Assembly (NCBI RefSeq): GCF_014648255.1
Contig: NZ_BMQT01000001.1
Span: 620,001-684,000 of the forward strand
DNA length: 64,000 bases
DNA from: Nocardioides albus
GTDB lineage: Bacteria; Actinomycetota; Actinomycetes; Propionibacteriales; Nocardioidaceae
Direction: 5' to 3'
Numbering within the stretch: the first letter of the stretch is position 1; each line of letters begins with the position of its first letter. The position numbers and the translations under genes were made by a program. The notes beneath the pieces are model-generated. The model saw only the letters and a program-made list of their open reading frames with translations. It did no database searches and was not told the origin of the DNA. Shown here piece after piece: positions 14,936-23,347 of this stretch.

Positions 14936-15580
14936 TCAGGCGGTCTCTCTGGTAGGGCTGTGCTCGATAAGAATCCCGCCGAGCAGCACATCGATGACGT
15001 CCTCGCTGCTCAACGGTTGGTTTTCTCGGTTGAGGCCGGGGAACCAGGACCCGGTCGTGAGGCTGCGCAGCACCAGCGCAGCCTTTCTCGGCGAAAGTCG
15101 CAGCTCGCTCTCATACGGCTCGAAGACAAGCCGGGCCAGGTTGTCGACGAGCGCGTTGTTGCCTTCGGTGACGAACGCCGGCGGCCCCATGCGCGGGCGC
15201 GCACCCTCGGAGGTCGTCTCCTCGAACAGGGTCGAGCGCACCGCCATCATGACCAGGACGCCGCGTCGGGAAGACGTGGTGAGCAGGTCGATGACGGCGC
15301 GAAGCCTGTCTTCGATGTCAGTGGCACCCTCCACGACCTCAGCGATCGCCTGCCCTGCTCGGGCGGGATCGAACACGCTCTCGGCCACTGCCCGATAGAG
15401 CTCCCGCTTGTCGCGGAAGTGCCGGAAGATCGTGCCTTCGGCGACTCCTGCCGCCTCGGCGATGAGCCGGGTGGTGGTTGCCGTGCCGTGCTCGATCAGC
15501 AGCACCTCGGTCACGGCGATGATCTCGGCACGCCGATCGGCTGCAGGAATCGGCTTGGCCCGCGTACGTCGTTCATCCAC
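14936..15580 (-). CDS. TetR-family regulator of the ABC exporter operon
   Basis: 214 residues from the GTG at 15580. The frame stays open to a GTG at 15610, but that lies in the operator and upstream of the inferred start point. N-terminal helix-turn-helix: ADRRAEIIAVTEVLLIEHGTATTTRLIAEAAGVAEGTIFRHFRDKRELYRAV, classic TetR. The C-terminal ligand domain is unassigned. The transcript probably starts at 15581-15580, so translation is probably leaderless. The gene abuts the first ABC gene without a gap. Autorepression and drug-induced release are expected. Confidence 0.88.
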   Translation of the reverse strand: MDERRTRAKPIPAADRRAEIIAVTEVLLIEHGTATTTRLIAEAAGVAEGTIFRHFRDKRELYRAVAESVFDPARAGQAIAEVVEGATDIEDRLRAVIDLLTTSSRRGVLVMMAVRSTLFEETTSEGARPRMGPPAFVTEGNNALVDNLARLVFEPYESELRLSPRKAALVLRSLTTGSWFPGLNRENQPLSSEDVIDVLLGGILIEHSPTRETA

Positions 15581-15587
15581 GCCAGAC

Positions 15588-15616
15588 AGGATAAGTGAGT
15601 GAGCACTCACTCACAA
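15588..15616 (-). promoter_or_regulatory. tetR-ABC promoter with TetR operator in the spacer
   Basis: Minus strand: -35 TTGTGA (15616-15611), a 17-nt spacer, -10 TATCCT (15593-15588). The palindrome GTGAGTGAG-CA-CTCACTCAC (15595-15614, 9-bp arms) fills the spacer. A bound TetR dimer would exclude RNA polymerase. Confidence 0.75.
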
Positions 15617-15760
15617 CTCGATTAAAGAGAGGACGCTGCCTCCAAACCCTGTTCGGCACGATGCCTACTAAGGCATGCTGGGGCGCACTGTCGGGCCGAC
15701 TGGGGCCAGGGCAGCGGTGGTCCCGACAATCTCGACCACCGAATCCGGAATGGAGACAGC

Positions 15761-17476
15761 ATGCGTAGGTTGTTGACAGGCGCGACCGCAGTCGCGCTGG
15801 GGGTCACCGGCACCCTCGTCATGGCGAGCTCGGGCAACGCCACCTCCGACCAGGAGGTCCGCTATGTCGTGGCGTACGCCGAGGGATCCTCGGCCGCCGA
15901 CGCCCGTGCCGCGGTGAAGGCCGCCGGGGGCGAGATCGTCTCGGAGAACAGTGCCATCGGTGTCGCGACGGTCACCGCGGGCGAGGGCTTCGCCAAGGCG
16001 GCGAACGCCTCGGACGCGCTCGTCGGCGCGGCCCAGGACAGGGCGGTGGGGGCCACCACCCCGGACGCCGCGAACAAGGCCCGCAAGCAGGAGGTGTCGA
16101 AGGTCGAGACCGAGTTCCGCAGCGGCGCCAAGGGCACGTCCCCGAAGGCTCCGAAGCCGAAGGGCCCCTCGGAGCCGCTCTCCGGTCTGCAGTGGGACAT
16201 GGAGCAGATCGACGCCGCGGCCGCCAACAAGACCGAGCGCGGCAAGGGTGTCCGCGTCGGCATCATGGACACCGGTGTCGACGGCTCGCACCCCGACATC
16301 GCGCCCAACTTCGACGCTGAGCTGAGCCGCAACTTCACCACCGACATCCCGGTCGACGCCAACGGCGCAACTGTCGACGGCCCGTGCGCGGAGGAGCCCG
16401 ACGCCTCCTGTGAGGACGCGGCCGACGTCGACGAGAACGGCCACGGCACCCACGTCGCCTCGACCATCGCCTCCCCGGTCAACGGCGTCGGCATCACCGG
16501 CGTCGCCCCGCAGGCCGACATCGTCAACCTGCGCGTCGGCCAGGACTCCGGCTACTTCTTCCTGCAGCCGTCCGTCGACGCGCTGACCTACGCCGGCAGC
16601 AACGGCATCGACGTGGTCAACATGAGCTACTACGTCGACCCCTGGCTGTTCAACTGCACCAGCCACCCGGCCGACTCCGCCGAGGACCGCGCCGAGCAGG
16701 CCACCATCATCACCGCGATGCAGCGTGGTCTCGACTACGCCCGCTCCCGCGGCGTCACCCTCGTCGCGGCCGCCGGCAACCAGGCCATCGACTACACCAA
16801 GCCGCAGACCGACGCGAGCAGCCCTGACTTCGCGAGCGAGCCCGGCGAGGCTGCGTACGTCCGCGACATGCTCGACCCGGAGTCCTGCGTCTCGATGCCC
16901 ACCGAGGGCAACGGGGTCATCGCGGTGAGCGCCACCGGTCAGTCCGAGCGCAAGTCCTACTACTCCAGCTACGGCGACGGCTTCGTCGACGTCGCGGCAC
17001 CCGGTGGGGATGCGTACGACACCGCGGACGGGAAGCGCGACTACGCCGCCAACATCCTGGCCGCCTACCCCTACGACCTGGCCGTGGCCGAGGGCGCGAT
17101 CGACCCGGCAACCGGCGAGGTCCTGGTGCCGTGGGCCGTCTCGGACTGCTCCAGCGGCGAGTGCTCCTACTACCAGTACCTGCAGGGCACCTCGATGGCC
17201 TCCCCGCACGCTGCTGGCGTGGCCGCGCTGATCGTCGGCAAGTACGGCAAGCGCGACCGCTCCGGCAAGACCCTCTCGCCCGCCAAGGTCGAGAAGATCC
17301 TGAGCAAGTCGGCCACCGACAAGGCCTGCCCGACCCCGGCGGACTTCACCTACGTCCGCCACCTGCCCGACGGCACCACGTCCACCTCCACCCACACCTG
17401 TGAGGGTGGCGAGGCGCCGAACGGCTTCTACGGCAGCGGCATCGTCAACGCCAAGGCGGCGGTCGGCAAGCGCTGA
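15761..17476 (+). CDS. secreted subtilisin-like serine protease (S8)
   Basis: 571 residues. An N-terminal signal peptide (about 1-27) precedes a propeptide-like region (VRYVVAYAEGSSAADARAAVKAAGGEIV, inhibitor I9 type) and a ~60-residue linker. The S8 catalytic triad is complete: Asp170 in VGIMDTGVD, His228 in NGHGTHVAS, and Ser at about residue 478 in GTSMASPHAAGVAALI. Cys residues in the catalytic domain suggest disulfides. There is no cell-wall anchor or C-terminal TM, so it is probably released outside the cell. Two hairpin terminators follow. Confidence 0.93.
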   Translation: MRRLLTGATAVALGVTGTLVMASSGNATSDQEVRYVVAYAEGSSAADARAAVKAAGGEIVSENSAIGVATVTAGEGFAKAANASDALVGAAQDRAVGATTPDAANKARKQEVSKVETEFRSGAKGTSPKAPKPKGPSEPLSGLQWDMEQIDAAAANKTERGKGVRVGIMDTGVDGSHPDIAPNFDAELSRNFTTDIPVDANGATVDGPCAEEPDASCEDAADVDENGHGTHVASTIASPVNGVGITGVAPQADIVNLRVGQDSGYFFLQPSVDALTYAGSNGIDVVNMSYYVDPWLFNCTSHPADSAEDRAEQATIITAMQRGLDYARSRGVTLVAAAGNQAIDYTKPQTDASSPDFASEPGEAAYVRDMLDPESCVSMPTEGNGVIAVSATGQSERKSYYSSYGDGFVDVAAPGGDAYDTADGKRDYAANILAAYPYDLAVAEGAIDPATGEVLVPWAVSDCSSGECSYYQYLQGTSMASPHAAGVAALIVGKYGKRDRSGKTLSPAKVEKILSKSATDKACPTPADFTYVRHLPDGTTSTSTHTCEGGEAPNGFYGSGIVNAKAAVGKR

Positions 17477-17482
17477 TCGGAT

Positions 17483-17514
17483 GTAGCGATACCCGGTCAG
17501 CCGGGTATCGCTAC
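17483..17514 (+). terminator. hairpin terminator 1 after the protease gene
   Basis: Perfect 14-bp arms GTAGCGATACCCGG (17483-17496) and CCGGGTATCGCTAC (17501-17514) with loop TCAG, 6 nt after the stop codon. Confidence 0.8.
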
Positions 17515-17523
17515 CGCCGTGAA

Positions 17524-17560
17524 AAGGGCCCGGATGCTCATCTCGAGCACCCGGGCCCTT
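17524..17560 (+). terminator. hairpin terminator 2 after the protease gene
   Basis: Arms AAGGGCCCGG (17524-17533) and CCGGGCCCTT (17551-17560), with an inner stem TGCTC/GAGCA, give 15 bp with one mismatch. It insulates the pnuC operon, which starts 22 nt later. Confidence 0.8.
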
Positions 17561-17581
17561 CCCGTCCCTTAGTGTTCGCCC

Positions 17582-18205
17582 ATGCAGAGTTGGCTGGTAG
17601 CGCACTGGGTCGAGATCGCCGGGGTCGTCACCGGGGCCGCGTGCGTGATCCTGGCCGCCCGGAGGAGCATGTGGACCTATCCGGTGGGGATCGCGAACAC
17701 CGCGCTCTACCTGGTCGTCTTCACCGGGAGCGCGCTCTACGCCGACGCGGCGCTGCAGATCATGTTCATGGTGCTCTCGGTGACCGGCTGGATCGACTGG
17801 GCACTGGCCCGGCGGCGCGAGTCGGAGGCGCACCTGCGCCGCGACGAGGCCTTCGTCGGCGCCGCCACGGGTCGGACGCTGCTGCTCCTGGCAGTGGGGT
17901 TCGTGGTGGCGCTGGTGGCGATCACGTACGTCCTGCACGCCTTCACCGACTCGACGACCGAGCTGCCCGACGCCACCGTGACAGCGGGCAGCGTGATCGC
18001 CCAGATCATGCTCAACCGGCGCTGGTGGCAGTGCTGGCTGGTCTGGTTGGCCGTCGACGTCGTCTCCGTCGGCCTGTACGCCTACAAGGGACTGTGGCCG
18101 ACCGCGGTGCTCTACCTCGGCTTCTGCGTGATCGTCCTGGTCGCGCTGCGGGACTGGCGCCGGGTGACGGTCACCTCGCGTGAGCTGGAGGCCGCGGGTG
18201 TCTGA
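17582..18205 (+). CDS. pnuC: PnuC-family nicotinamide riboside/mononucleotide transporter
   Basis: 207 residues with about seven hydrophobic segments. PnuC carries nicotinamide riboside across the cytoplasmic membrane by facilitated diffusion, with trapping by phosphorylation inside. Family landmarks include SMWTYPVGIANTALY near the start and NRRWWQCWLVWLAVDV in the second half. The next gene, a NadR-like kinase/adenylyltransferase, overlaps by 8 nt, which supports the assignment strongly. It is the first gene of a seven-gene run on the plus strand. Confidence 0.92.
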   Translation: MQSWLVAHWVEIAGVVTGAACVILAARRSMWTYPVGIANTALYLVVFTGSALYADAALQIMFMVLSVTGWIDWALARRRESEAHLRRDEAFVGAATGRTLLLLAVGFVVALVAITYVLHAFTDSTTELPDATVTAGSVIAQIMLNRRWWQCWLVWLAVDVVSVGLYAYKGLWPTAVLYLGFCVIVLVALRDWRRVTVTSRELEAAGV

Positions 18206-19229
18206 CACCTATCGGCACGGGCTGGTGCTCGGGAAGTTCTACCCGTTTCACGCCGGCCACCAGGCGCTCGTCCGCGCGGCGCTGCGCGCCTGCGACCGGG
18301 TCACCGTCGAGCTCCTCGGCGCTCAGGTCGAGACGATCCCCCTCGAGGTGCGCGCGGAGTGGCTCCGCGAGGAGCACCCGACCGCCCATGTGGTGGCTGC
18401 GATGGACGAGGGCCGCGTCGATTTCGACGATCCGGAGGCCTGGGACGAGCACATGGTCGTCATCTCCGACCTGCTCCCGGCCCCGGTCGACGCGGTCTTC
18501 TCCTCCGACGCCTACGGCGAGGAGCTCGCCCGGCGGCTGGATGCGACCTGGGTCCAGGTCGATCCGGGACGGATGCTCAACCCCGTCTCCGGCACCGCGA
18601 TCCGACGCGACCCGGCCGCCCACTGGGGCGAGCTGCCCGCTCCGGTCCGCGCCTGGCTCACCGAGCGGATCGTCGTGCTCGGCGCGGAGTCGACCGGGAC
18701 CACGACGCTGGCCGAGGAGCTGGCCGCTGAACTGGGCACTCACTGCGTCCCGGAGTACGGCCGGCTGTGGTCGGAGATCCGCCCCGGTGGCTTGTTCGGG
18801 CCTTGGCGCAGCGACGAGTTCGACCTCATCGTGGACCGGCAGATCGGGTGGGAGAACGCGGCTCGGCGACGGGTCCCGAAGCCGCTCCTGGTCTGCGACA
18901 CCGACGTCCTGGCCACCACGCTGTGGCACGAGCGTTACGTCGGCCCGACGCCCGACCACCTCCTCGATCGTGCCGCCGCGCACCGGCCGGTCGCGTACGT
19001 CCTGACCGGGGACGAGATCCCGTTCGTGCAGGATGGGATGCGCGACGGCGAGCACGTCCGGCACGGGATGCAGGAGCGGTTCCGCGAGGTGCTGGCCGAG
19101 CAGCCGGTGCCGTGGATCGAGGTCCGCGGCAGCGTGCTGGAGCGGCTCGCCGCCACCCAAGAATTTCTCGGGCCGCTGCTCGGGCGAAGCAACCGGATCG
19201 GCCCGTCATTGGAGGAGCTGGGTAGATGA
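18198..19229 (+). CDS. nadR: NadR-like bifunctional NMN adenylyltransferase / nicotinamide riboside kinase
   Basis: 343 residues from the GTG at 18198, which has GGAGG 6 nt upstream. The nucleotidyltransferase half has GKFYPFHAGH (12-21) and SGTAIR (131-136), which bind ATP and make NAD from NMN. The kinase half begins at IVVLGAESTGTTTL (158-171). The Walker A lysine is replaced by Thr168 (usual form GxxxxGK[ST]), so either catalysis uses another residue or kinase activity is reduced. The helix-turn-helix of enterobacterial NadR is absent, so it is not a repressor. Coupled to pnuC. Confidence 0.88.
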   Translation: MSDTYRHGLVLGKFYPFHAGHQALVRAALRACDRVTVELLGAQVETIPLEVRAEWLREEHPTAHVVAAMDEGRVDFDDPEAWDEHMVVISDLLPAPVDAVFSSDAYGEELARRLDATWVQVDPGRMLNPVSGTAIRRDPAAHWGELPAPVRAWLTERIVVLGAESTGTTTLAEELAAELGTHCVPEYGRLWSEIRPGGLFGPWRSDEFDLIVDRQIGWENAARRRVPKPLLVCDTDVLATTLWHERYVGPTPDHLLDRAAAHRPVAYVLTGDEIPFVQDGMRDGEHVRHGMQERFREVLAEQPVPWIEVRGSVLERLAATQEFLGPLLGRSNRIGPSLEELGR

Positions 19230-19242
19230 GCGAGGAACAAGG

Positions 19243-20808
19243 GTGAGCGATCGTTGGCAGAAGACGTCGGCTTCGCCGACCGTGCCACACGTCCAGCACG
19301 GCGGGCCGCGTGACGGGCTCACCGCCGCCGACCTCTTCAGGTCCCCGGAGGAGACCGTCGAGCTGGACGAGAAGCTGCGGCGTACGTATTTCTGGCTGGT
19401 CAACAAGGCGGTGATCTCGCCGTTCTACGACGTCGAGTTCGACGCGGCGAAGGCCAACCGGTTCCCGCTCGGCGACGCCGGCGCGGAGATCACGCTGCCG
19501 ACGCAGCCGGCCTACTCCTCCAACGTGCTGCTGCCGCTGCTCACCTTCGCCGTCGGCGGGAAGTGCCTGATGATCGGCGGACCGGGCCGCGGCAAGACGA
19601 CCCTCGCGGTGCTGATGGGCGTGCTGGCCGGGGCGACCCCGGACGACGTACGCCGCCACCTCCAGCAGGGTCAGCCGCAGCTGACCGTCTCGGACCTGGT
19701 CGGTCTGCCGCTGCCGCGGGATCTCGTCTCAGCGGGCTCGCTGGCCGAGATCACGATCGCCTGGAAGTCCTGGCTGACCGAACGCGTCAAGATCGTCGAC
19801 GAGTACAACCGCATCCCCACCAAGACCCAGTCGGCGCTGCTCACCATGGTCGCCGAGGGCTATGTGGAGAGCCACGACCAGCTGCGCCGGACCGCGCCGG
19901 CCGCGGGGGTCGAGAGCTGGTTCTTCACCGCCAACGACGACGCCGGCGGCGGCACCTTCCAGGTCATCCAGGCCCTCAAGGACCGGCTCGACGTCACCGT
20001 GCAGGCGTTCGGCTTCAACGGCCGCTTCTTCGACGAGCTGGTCACCCGGGTCGAGGCCGGTGAGCGACCCGAGGAGCATGTGCCGTCCTCGCTGATCTTC
20101 TCCCCCGACGAGCAGTCGACGATGCTGGCCGCCATCCGGGCGGTGCCGCTGCCCGCGGACGTACGCCGGAGGCTGGAGTACTTCACCGGCCAGTTCGAGT
20201 TCGTGCAGCACGGCGGGCGGCGGTTCGAGTACCGCACCAAGGACGTCGTCGCGACCGCCGGCGGCGACGTGAGCGCGGTGATCGACGCCAACTCCGGCGC
20301 CGACCTGGTCGTCGACCTCGGCTCGCAGACGCTCAACGGCCTCTCCGTGCGGGCGTTGCAGACCCTGATCCTGTACGCCAAGGCCTCGGCGTGGTTCCGT
20401 GGCGCCTCGTCCGTCGCGCTCGACGACGTGCGTGCCATGGTGCCGTTCGTGCTCCGCGGGAAGCTGCTGCCCAACCCGCAGCACCCGCGCTTCGAGGCGG
20501 GCGACAAGGAGCTCGCCCACGACCCGGCCTCCTGGCTGGTCGACCTCTTCGACACCGCGATGAAGCAGTTCGTCGCGCTCGGCCTCGACAATGCCGATCC
20601 GGTCGGCGACCTGCTCGCCGAGCTCGGCGGCGGCCTGGACGGGCTCGACCGGCTGACCGTCTCGCAGCGGCTGACCCGGATCGAGTCTGAGGTCGGCCGG
20701 ATCTCGAAGGTCGGCAAGATCTACGGCCGCGACTACGACGACCTGGTCGCGCTGAAGTATCTCCACCAGCGCTACTCCAATTACCTCCACTGGCTGGAGG
20801 GTTCATGA
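19243..20808 (+). CDS. MoxR-type AAA+ ATPase of a VWA/zincin cassette
   Basis: 521 residues from the GTG at 19243 (GAGG 8 nt upstream); 13 nt after nadR. Walker A GGPGRGKT (112-119), Walker B VDEYNR (185-190) followed by IPTKTQSALLTMVAEG, sensor-1 Asn in FFTAND (about 231) and an Arg finger in KDRLD (about 248) match the MoxR branch of AAA+. MoxR ATPases act as remodelling chaperones and usually work with a VWA-domain protein, here encoded two genes downstream. The ~90 residues before Walker A and the ~200-residue C-terminal helical region (ending LKYLHQRYSNYLHWLEGS) are longer than in basic MoxR. Its TGA overlaps the ATG of the next gene (ATGA). Confidence 0.88.
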   Translation: MSDRWQKTSASPTVPHVQHGGPRDGLTAADLFRSPEETVELDEKLRRTYFWLVNKAVISPFYDVEFDAAKANRFPLGDAGAEITLPTQPAYSSNVLLPLLTFAVGGKCLMIGGPGRGKTTLAVLMGVLAGATPDDVRRHLQQGQPQLTVSDLVGLPLPRDLVSAGSLAEITIAWKSWLTERVKIVDEYNRIPTKTQSALLTMVAEGYVESHDQLRRTAPAAGVESWFFTANDDAGGGTFQVIQALKDRLDVTVQAFGFNGRFFDELVTRVEAGERPEEHVPSSLIFSPDEQSTMLAAIRAVPLPADVRRRLEYFTGQFEFVQHGGRRFEYRTKDVVATAGGDVSAVIDANSGADLVVDLGSQTLNGLSVRALQTLILYAKASAWFRGASSVALDDVRAMVPFVLRGKLLPNPQHPRFEAGDKELAHDPASWLVDLFDTAMKQFVALGLDNADPVGDLLAELGGGLDGLDRLTVSQRLTRIESEVGRISKVGKIYGRDYDDLVALKYLHQRYSNYLHWLEGS

Positions 20809-21482
20809 TCCGGCGTCCCGGCCACACCGTGAACGCCTCGGTTCGGCGCGAACCGGCGACACTGCCGTCGGCGACCGGGCTCGACCTGGATCTGGCCGTC
20901 GCGAACGTCGCCCGCTGGGGCGGCGACACCGGGCTGTTCGGCGGTTTTCTGGCCGCCGGGCTCGCAGGACGTGGCGCCGACCCGATCGAGATCGGGCAGG
21001 ACCTGGCCGCCGTCGCCGCCTGGCGCGCCGGGGTCGTCGGGCTGCGCGCGGATGCCCTCCGGGCGGTGGCGTCCTGCCTCGACGCCGGCCTGGGGGAAGC
21101 CGTCGGCGCGACGCTCGGGATGCCGGGCTCCGACGTGGCCGGCTTCCTCGAGGGGCAGCGTACGGACCGGTTCTTCTGGCCCGCCTGGCAGCACCTCGGC
21201 CGTGCCTATCTGGTCGCCCGGGTCGGTGGGTTCGCCGGGCTCGGTGGGCCCTGGCTGGCACACCCGGGTGATGTCATCGCGGCAGGTGAAGGACAGTGGC
21301 TCGTCGAGGTCGGTGACGAGCTGTGGGAGATCGACGCCGATCTGTTCGGCCACTCGGTCTCACCCGCCGACGAGGACCCGGCTGACGCCGGCGAGCCCGT
21401 CGACGGTCCCGGAGCCACGGACATCAGGGTGGTCAGCGTGCCCACGTCCTACCTGCTCGAGGTCGTGCGGGACGCCGCGTGA
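20805..21482 (+). CDS. unknown protein of the MoxR-VWA cassette (225 aa)
   Basis: I do not recognise this family. 225 residues, soluble, Ala/Gly/Asp-rich. The first ~150 residues look alpha-helical (LDLAVANVARWGGDTGLFGGFLAAGLAGRG...). The C-terminal part is strand-rich and acidic (WLAHPGDVIAAGEGQWLVEVGDELWEIDADLFG), ending in PTSYLLEVVRDAA. No signal peptide, TM or catalytic motif. Start and stop both lie in 4-nt overlaps (ATGA with moxR, GTGA with the VWA gene), so its product is probably made in step with both. A small adaptor between ATPase and VWA protein is a reasonable guess only. Confidence 0.75.
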   Translation: MIRRPGHTVNASVRREPATLPSATGLDLDLAVANVARWGGDTGLFGGFLAAGLAGRGADPIEIGQDLAAVAAWRAGVVGLRADALRAVASCLDAGLGEAVGATLGMPGSDVAGFLEGQRTDRFFWPAWQHLGRAYLVARVGGFAGLGGPWLAHPGDVIAAGEGQWLVEVGDELWEIDADLFGHSVSPADEDPADAGEPVDGPGATDIRVVSVPTSYLLEVVRDAA

Positions 21483-23347
21483 GGGCGCCGACCGCAGCCG
21501 AGCGCGAGGCCTGGGAGGAAGCCCTCGACCTGTGGGGCGTCGACCTCCACGACCCGGTCGTGCACACCCGCTCCGACCAGGGCAGCTTCGCCTGGTTCGG
21601 GTTTCCGCCGGAGGTGAACGTCGACCCCGGCGAGCTCGCGCGTCACGGCGGAGAAGGCCACCTGACCAGCGTCTTCGCACACGAGATCGGCCACCACGTG
21701 CTCTCCCCCAGCACTCGGGTCGACTCCCTGAAGATCCGCCAGCAGATGGCCCGGGTGATCGACCTCTACGACCGGCGTCACCGCCTGGACCTCGCGGCCG
21801 CGAGCGGATTCTGCGCCAACCTGTGGTCCGACATGCTCATCAACGACCGAGTGATGCAGCTCCAGCGCGCCCGGCTCGCCCGCGACGAGACCCCCGACAT
21901 GGTGCTGCTCACCCGGGCGCTGGCCGCACCCACGTTGGCGAAGGGCCTTCGCGGCGCCGAGGACAACGAGCTGTGGTGGGTGGTGCAGCGGGCGTACGAG
22001 CATCTGTGGCGGCTGCCCGAGGGCGAGCTCGCCTGGCCCGAGCCGCCGACGCGGTGGAAGACGGACTATGCCCAACAGCTCCGCAACGCCCGGCGCCGGC
22101 TGCGGGGCTCGAAGTCGAAGCAACGACACGAGACCTACCAGCTCAAGCGGGACGTCGACGAGCTCGAGTACGACCCGCGCGCGAGCCTCGACCCGGCTCA
22201 CGATGCGACGACGGTGGCTGACGTGGTGCGTACGCTCGCAGCCGACCCGATCAGCGGGGCGGTGCCCTGGGCGATGGTGATGGCGCCCTATCTGCTGCTG
22301 GGCTTCAAGGGCAACGGGTGCCACGAGGACTCGACGGGCATCCCCAGCGCAGCCGAGCTCGCCGGGGCGATCGGCGACCCGCGGCTGCAGAAGCCGCTGG
22401 TCCATCCGGAGGACGCCGAGGTCGTCGTCGCCGACGGCAGCACCCCGGCAGACCCGGCCGCCTCGGACGGCAGCGGGCAGGCCCTCGGGCTGGCCCGGAC
22501 GCTGGAGCTGATGGCCGGCGCGGACCCCAACGCGGTGATGGCGGCCTGGTACGAGGCCGAGGCGCGTCCGCACGTGCAGCCGCTGGTGCAGAGGGGACTC
22601 GCCCCCGCCGGCCCCGCGATCCCCGGCCCGTTGGAGGAGTGGGAGCTCGGCGACGACCTGGCCGATCTCGACTGGCCGGCGACATTGACGACCGGAGCGG
22701 TGTTCGTGCCCGGGGTGACCACCCGGCGGCGTACGTTCATCCCGGACGAGCCGGAGCCGGACCACGAGCCCGTCCTGCTCGACCTCTATCTCGACTCCTC
22801 CGGGTCGATGACCAATCCGCAGCGCGGCTCGGCGGCGATCGTCGCCGGGACGATCCTGTCGCTCTCCGTCCTGCGCGGCGGTGGACGTGTGCGGGTCACC
22901 TCATGGAGCTCGGCCGGACAGGTCGCCGGCGACAGCACCTACACGCGCGACCGGGTCGAGATCATGCGCCAGCTGACCACCTTTTTCGGCGGCGGCACCA
23001 CCTTTCCGCTGGACCTCCTGCGTGCCCGCTACCCCGAGGTCCAACGACCCGCCGAGGGGCAGCGCCATCTCGTGGTGCTCTCCGACGCCGGGCTCGACAC
23101 GTTCCTCGGCCGAGGCCAGGAGGAGTACGCCGGTGTGGCCGCTGCCGTGCGACGCGTGATCGACACCGGGTCGCTGATGATCATCGGACGCTGGGGCGGG
23201 CAGTGGCGCGAGCAGGCCGAGCGTCTCGGCTACGACGTGGCCGAGATCCCGGACGTGCTGCAGGCGCCCGCGGCGTGCGCCGCGCTCGCTGCCCGGATCG
23301 CCGGATACAGAACCGCGGGAACAGCGAAGGGAGCGAGCAGTGGCTGA
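21479..23347 (+). CDS. zincin-like metallopeptidase domain fused to a VWA domain
   Basis: 622 residues, GTG start in a 4-nt overlap. The N-terminal part has SVFAHEIGHHVLSP with HExxH at His68-Glu69-His72, a zincin zinc site; a third ligand may lie in SGFCANLWSDMLIND (about 108-122). A basic helical linker follows (about 200-230, rich in Arg/Lys). The C-terminal VWA domain has the metal-adhesion motif DSSGS at Asp439-Ser443 and later GGGTTFPL (MIDAS Thr) and VVLSDAG. VWA proteins are the standard partners of MoxR ATPases. The layout resembles DUF2201-type metallopeptidase/VWA proteins. Peptidase activity is not proven; the intact motif makes it likely. Confidence 0.85.
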   Translation: MRAPTAAEREAWEEALDLWGVDLHDPVVHTRSDQGSFAWFGFPPEVNVDPGELARHGGEGHLTSVFAHEIGHHVLSPSTRVDSLKIRQQMARVIDLYDRRHRLDLAAASGFCANLWSDMLINDRVMQLQRARLARDETPDMVLLTRALAAPTLAKGLRGAEDNELWWVVQRAYEHLWRLPEGELAWPEPPTRWKTDYAQQLRNARRRLRGSKSKQRHETYQLKRDVDELEYDPRASLDPAHDATTVADVVRTLAADPISGAVPWAMVMAPYLLLGFKGNGCHEDSTGIPSAAELAGAIGDPRLQKPLVHPEDAEVVVADGSTPADPAASDGSGQALGLARTLELMAGADPNAVMAAWYEAEARPHVQPLVQRGLAPAGPAIPGPLEEWELGDDLADLDWPATLTTGAVFVPGVTTRRRTFIPDEPEPDHEPVLLDLYLDSSGSMTNPQRGSAAIVAGTILSLSVLRGGGRVRVTSWSSAGQVAGDSTYTRDRVEIMRQLTTFFGGGTTFPLDLLRARYPEVQRPAEGQRHLVVLSDAGLDTFLGRGQEEYAGVAAAVRRVIDTGSLMIIGRWGGQWREQAERLGYDVAEIPDVLQAPAACAALAARIAGYRTAGTAKGASSG

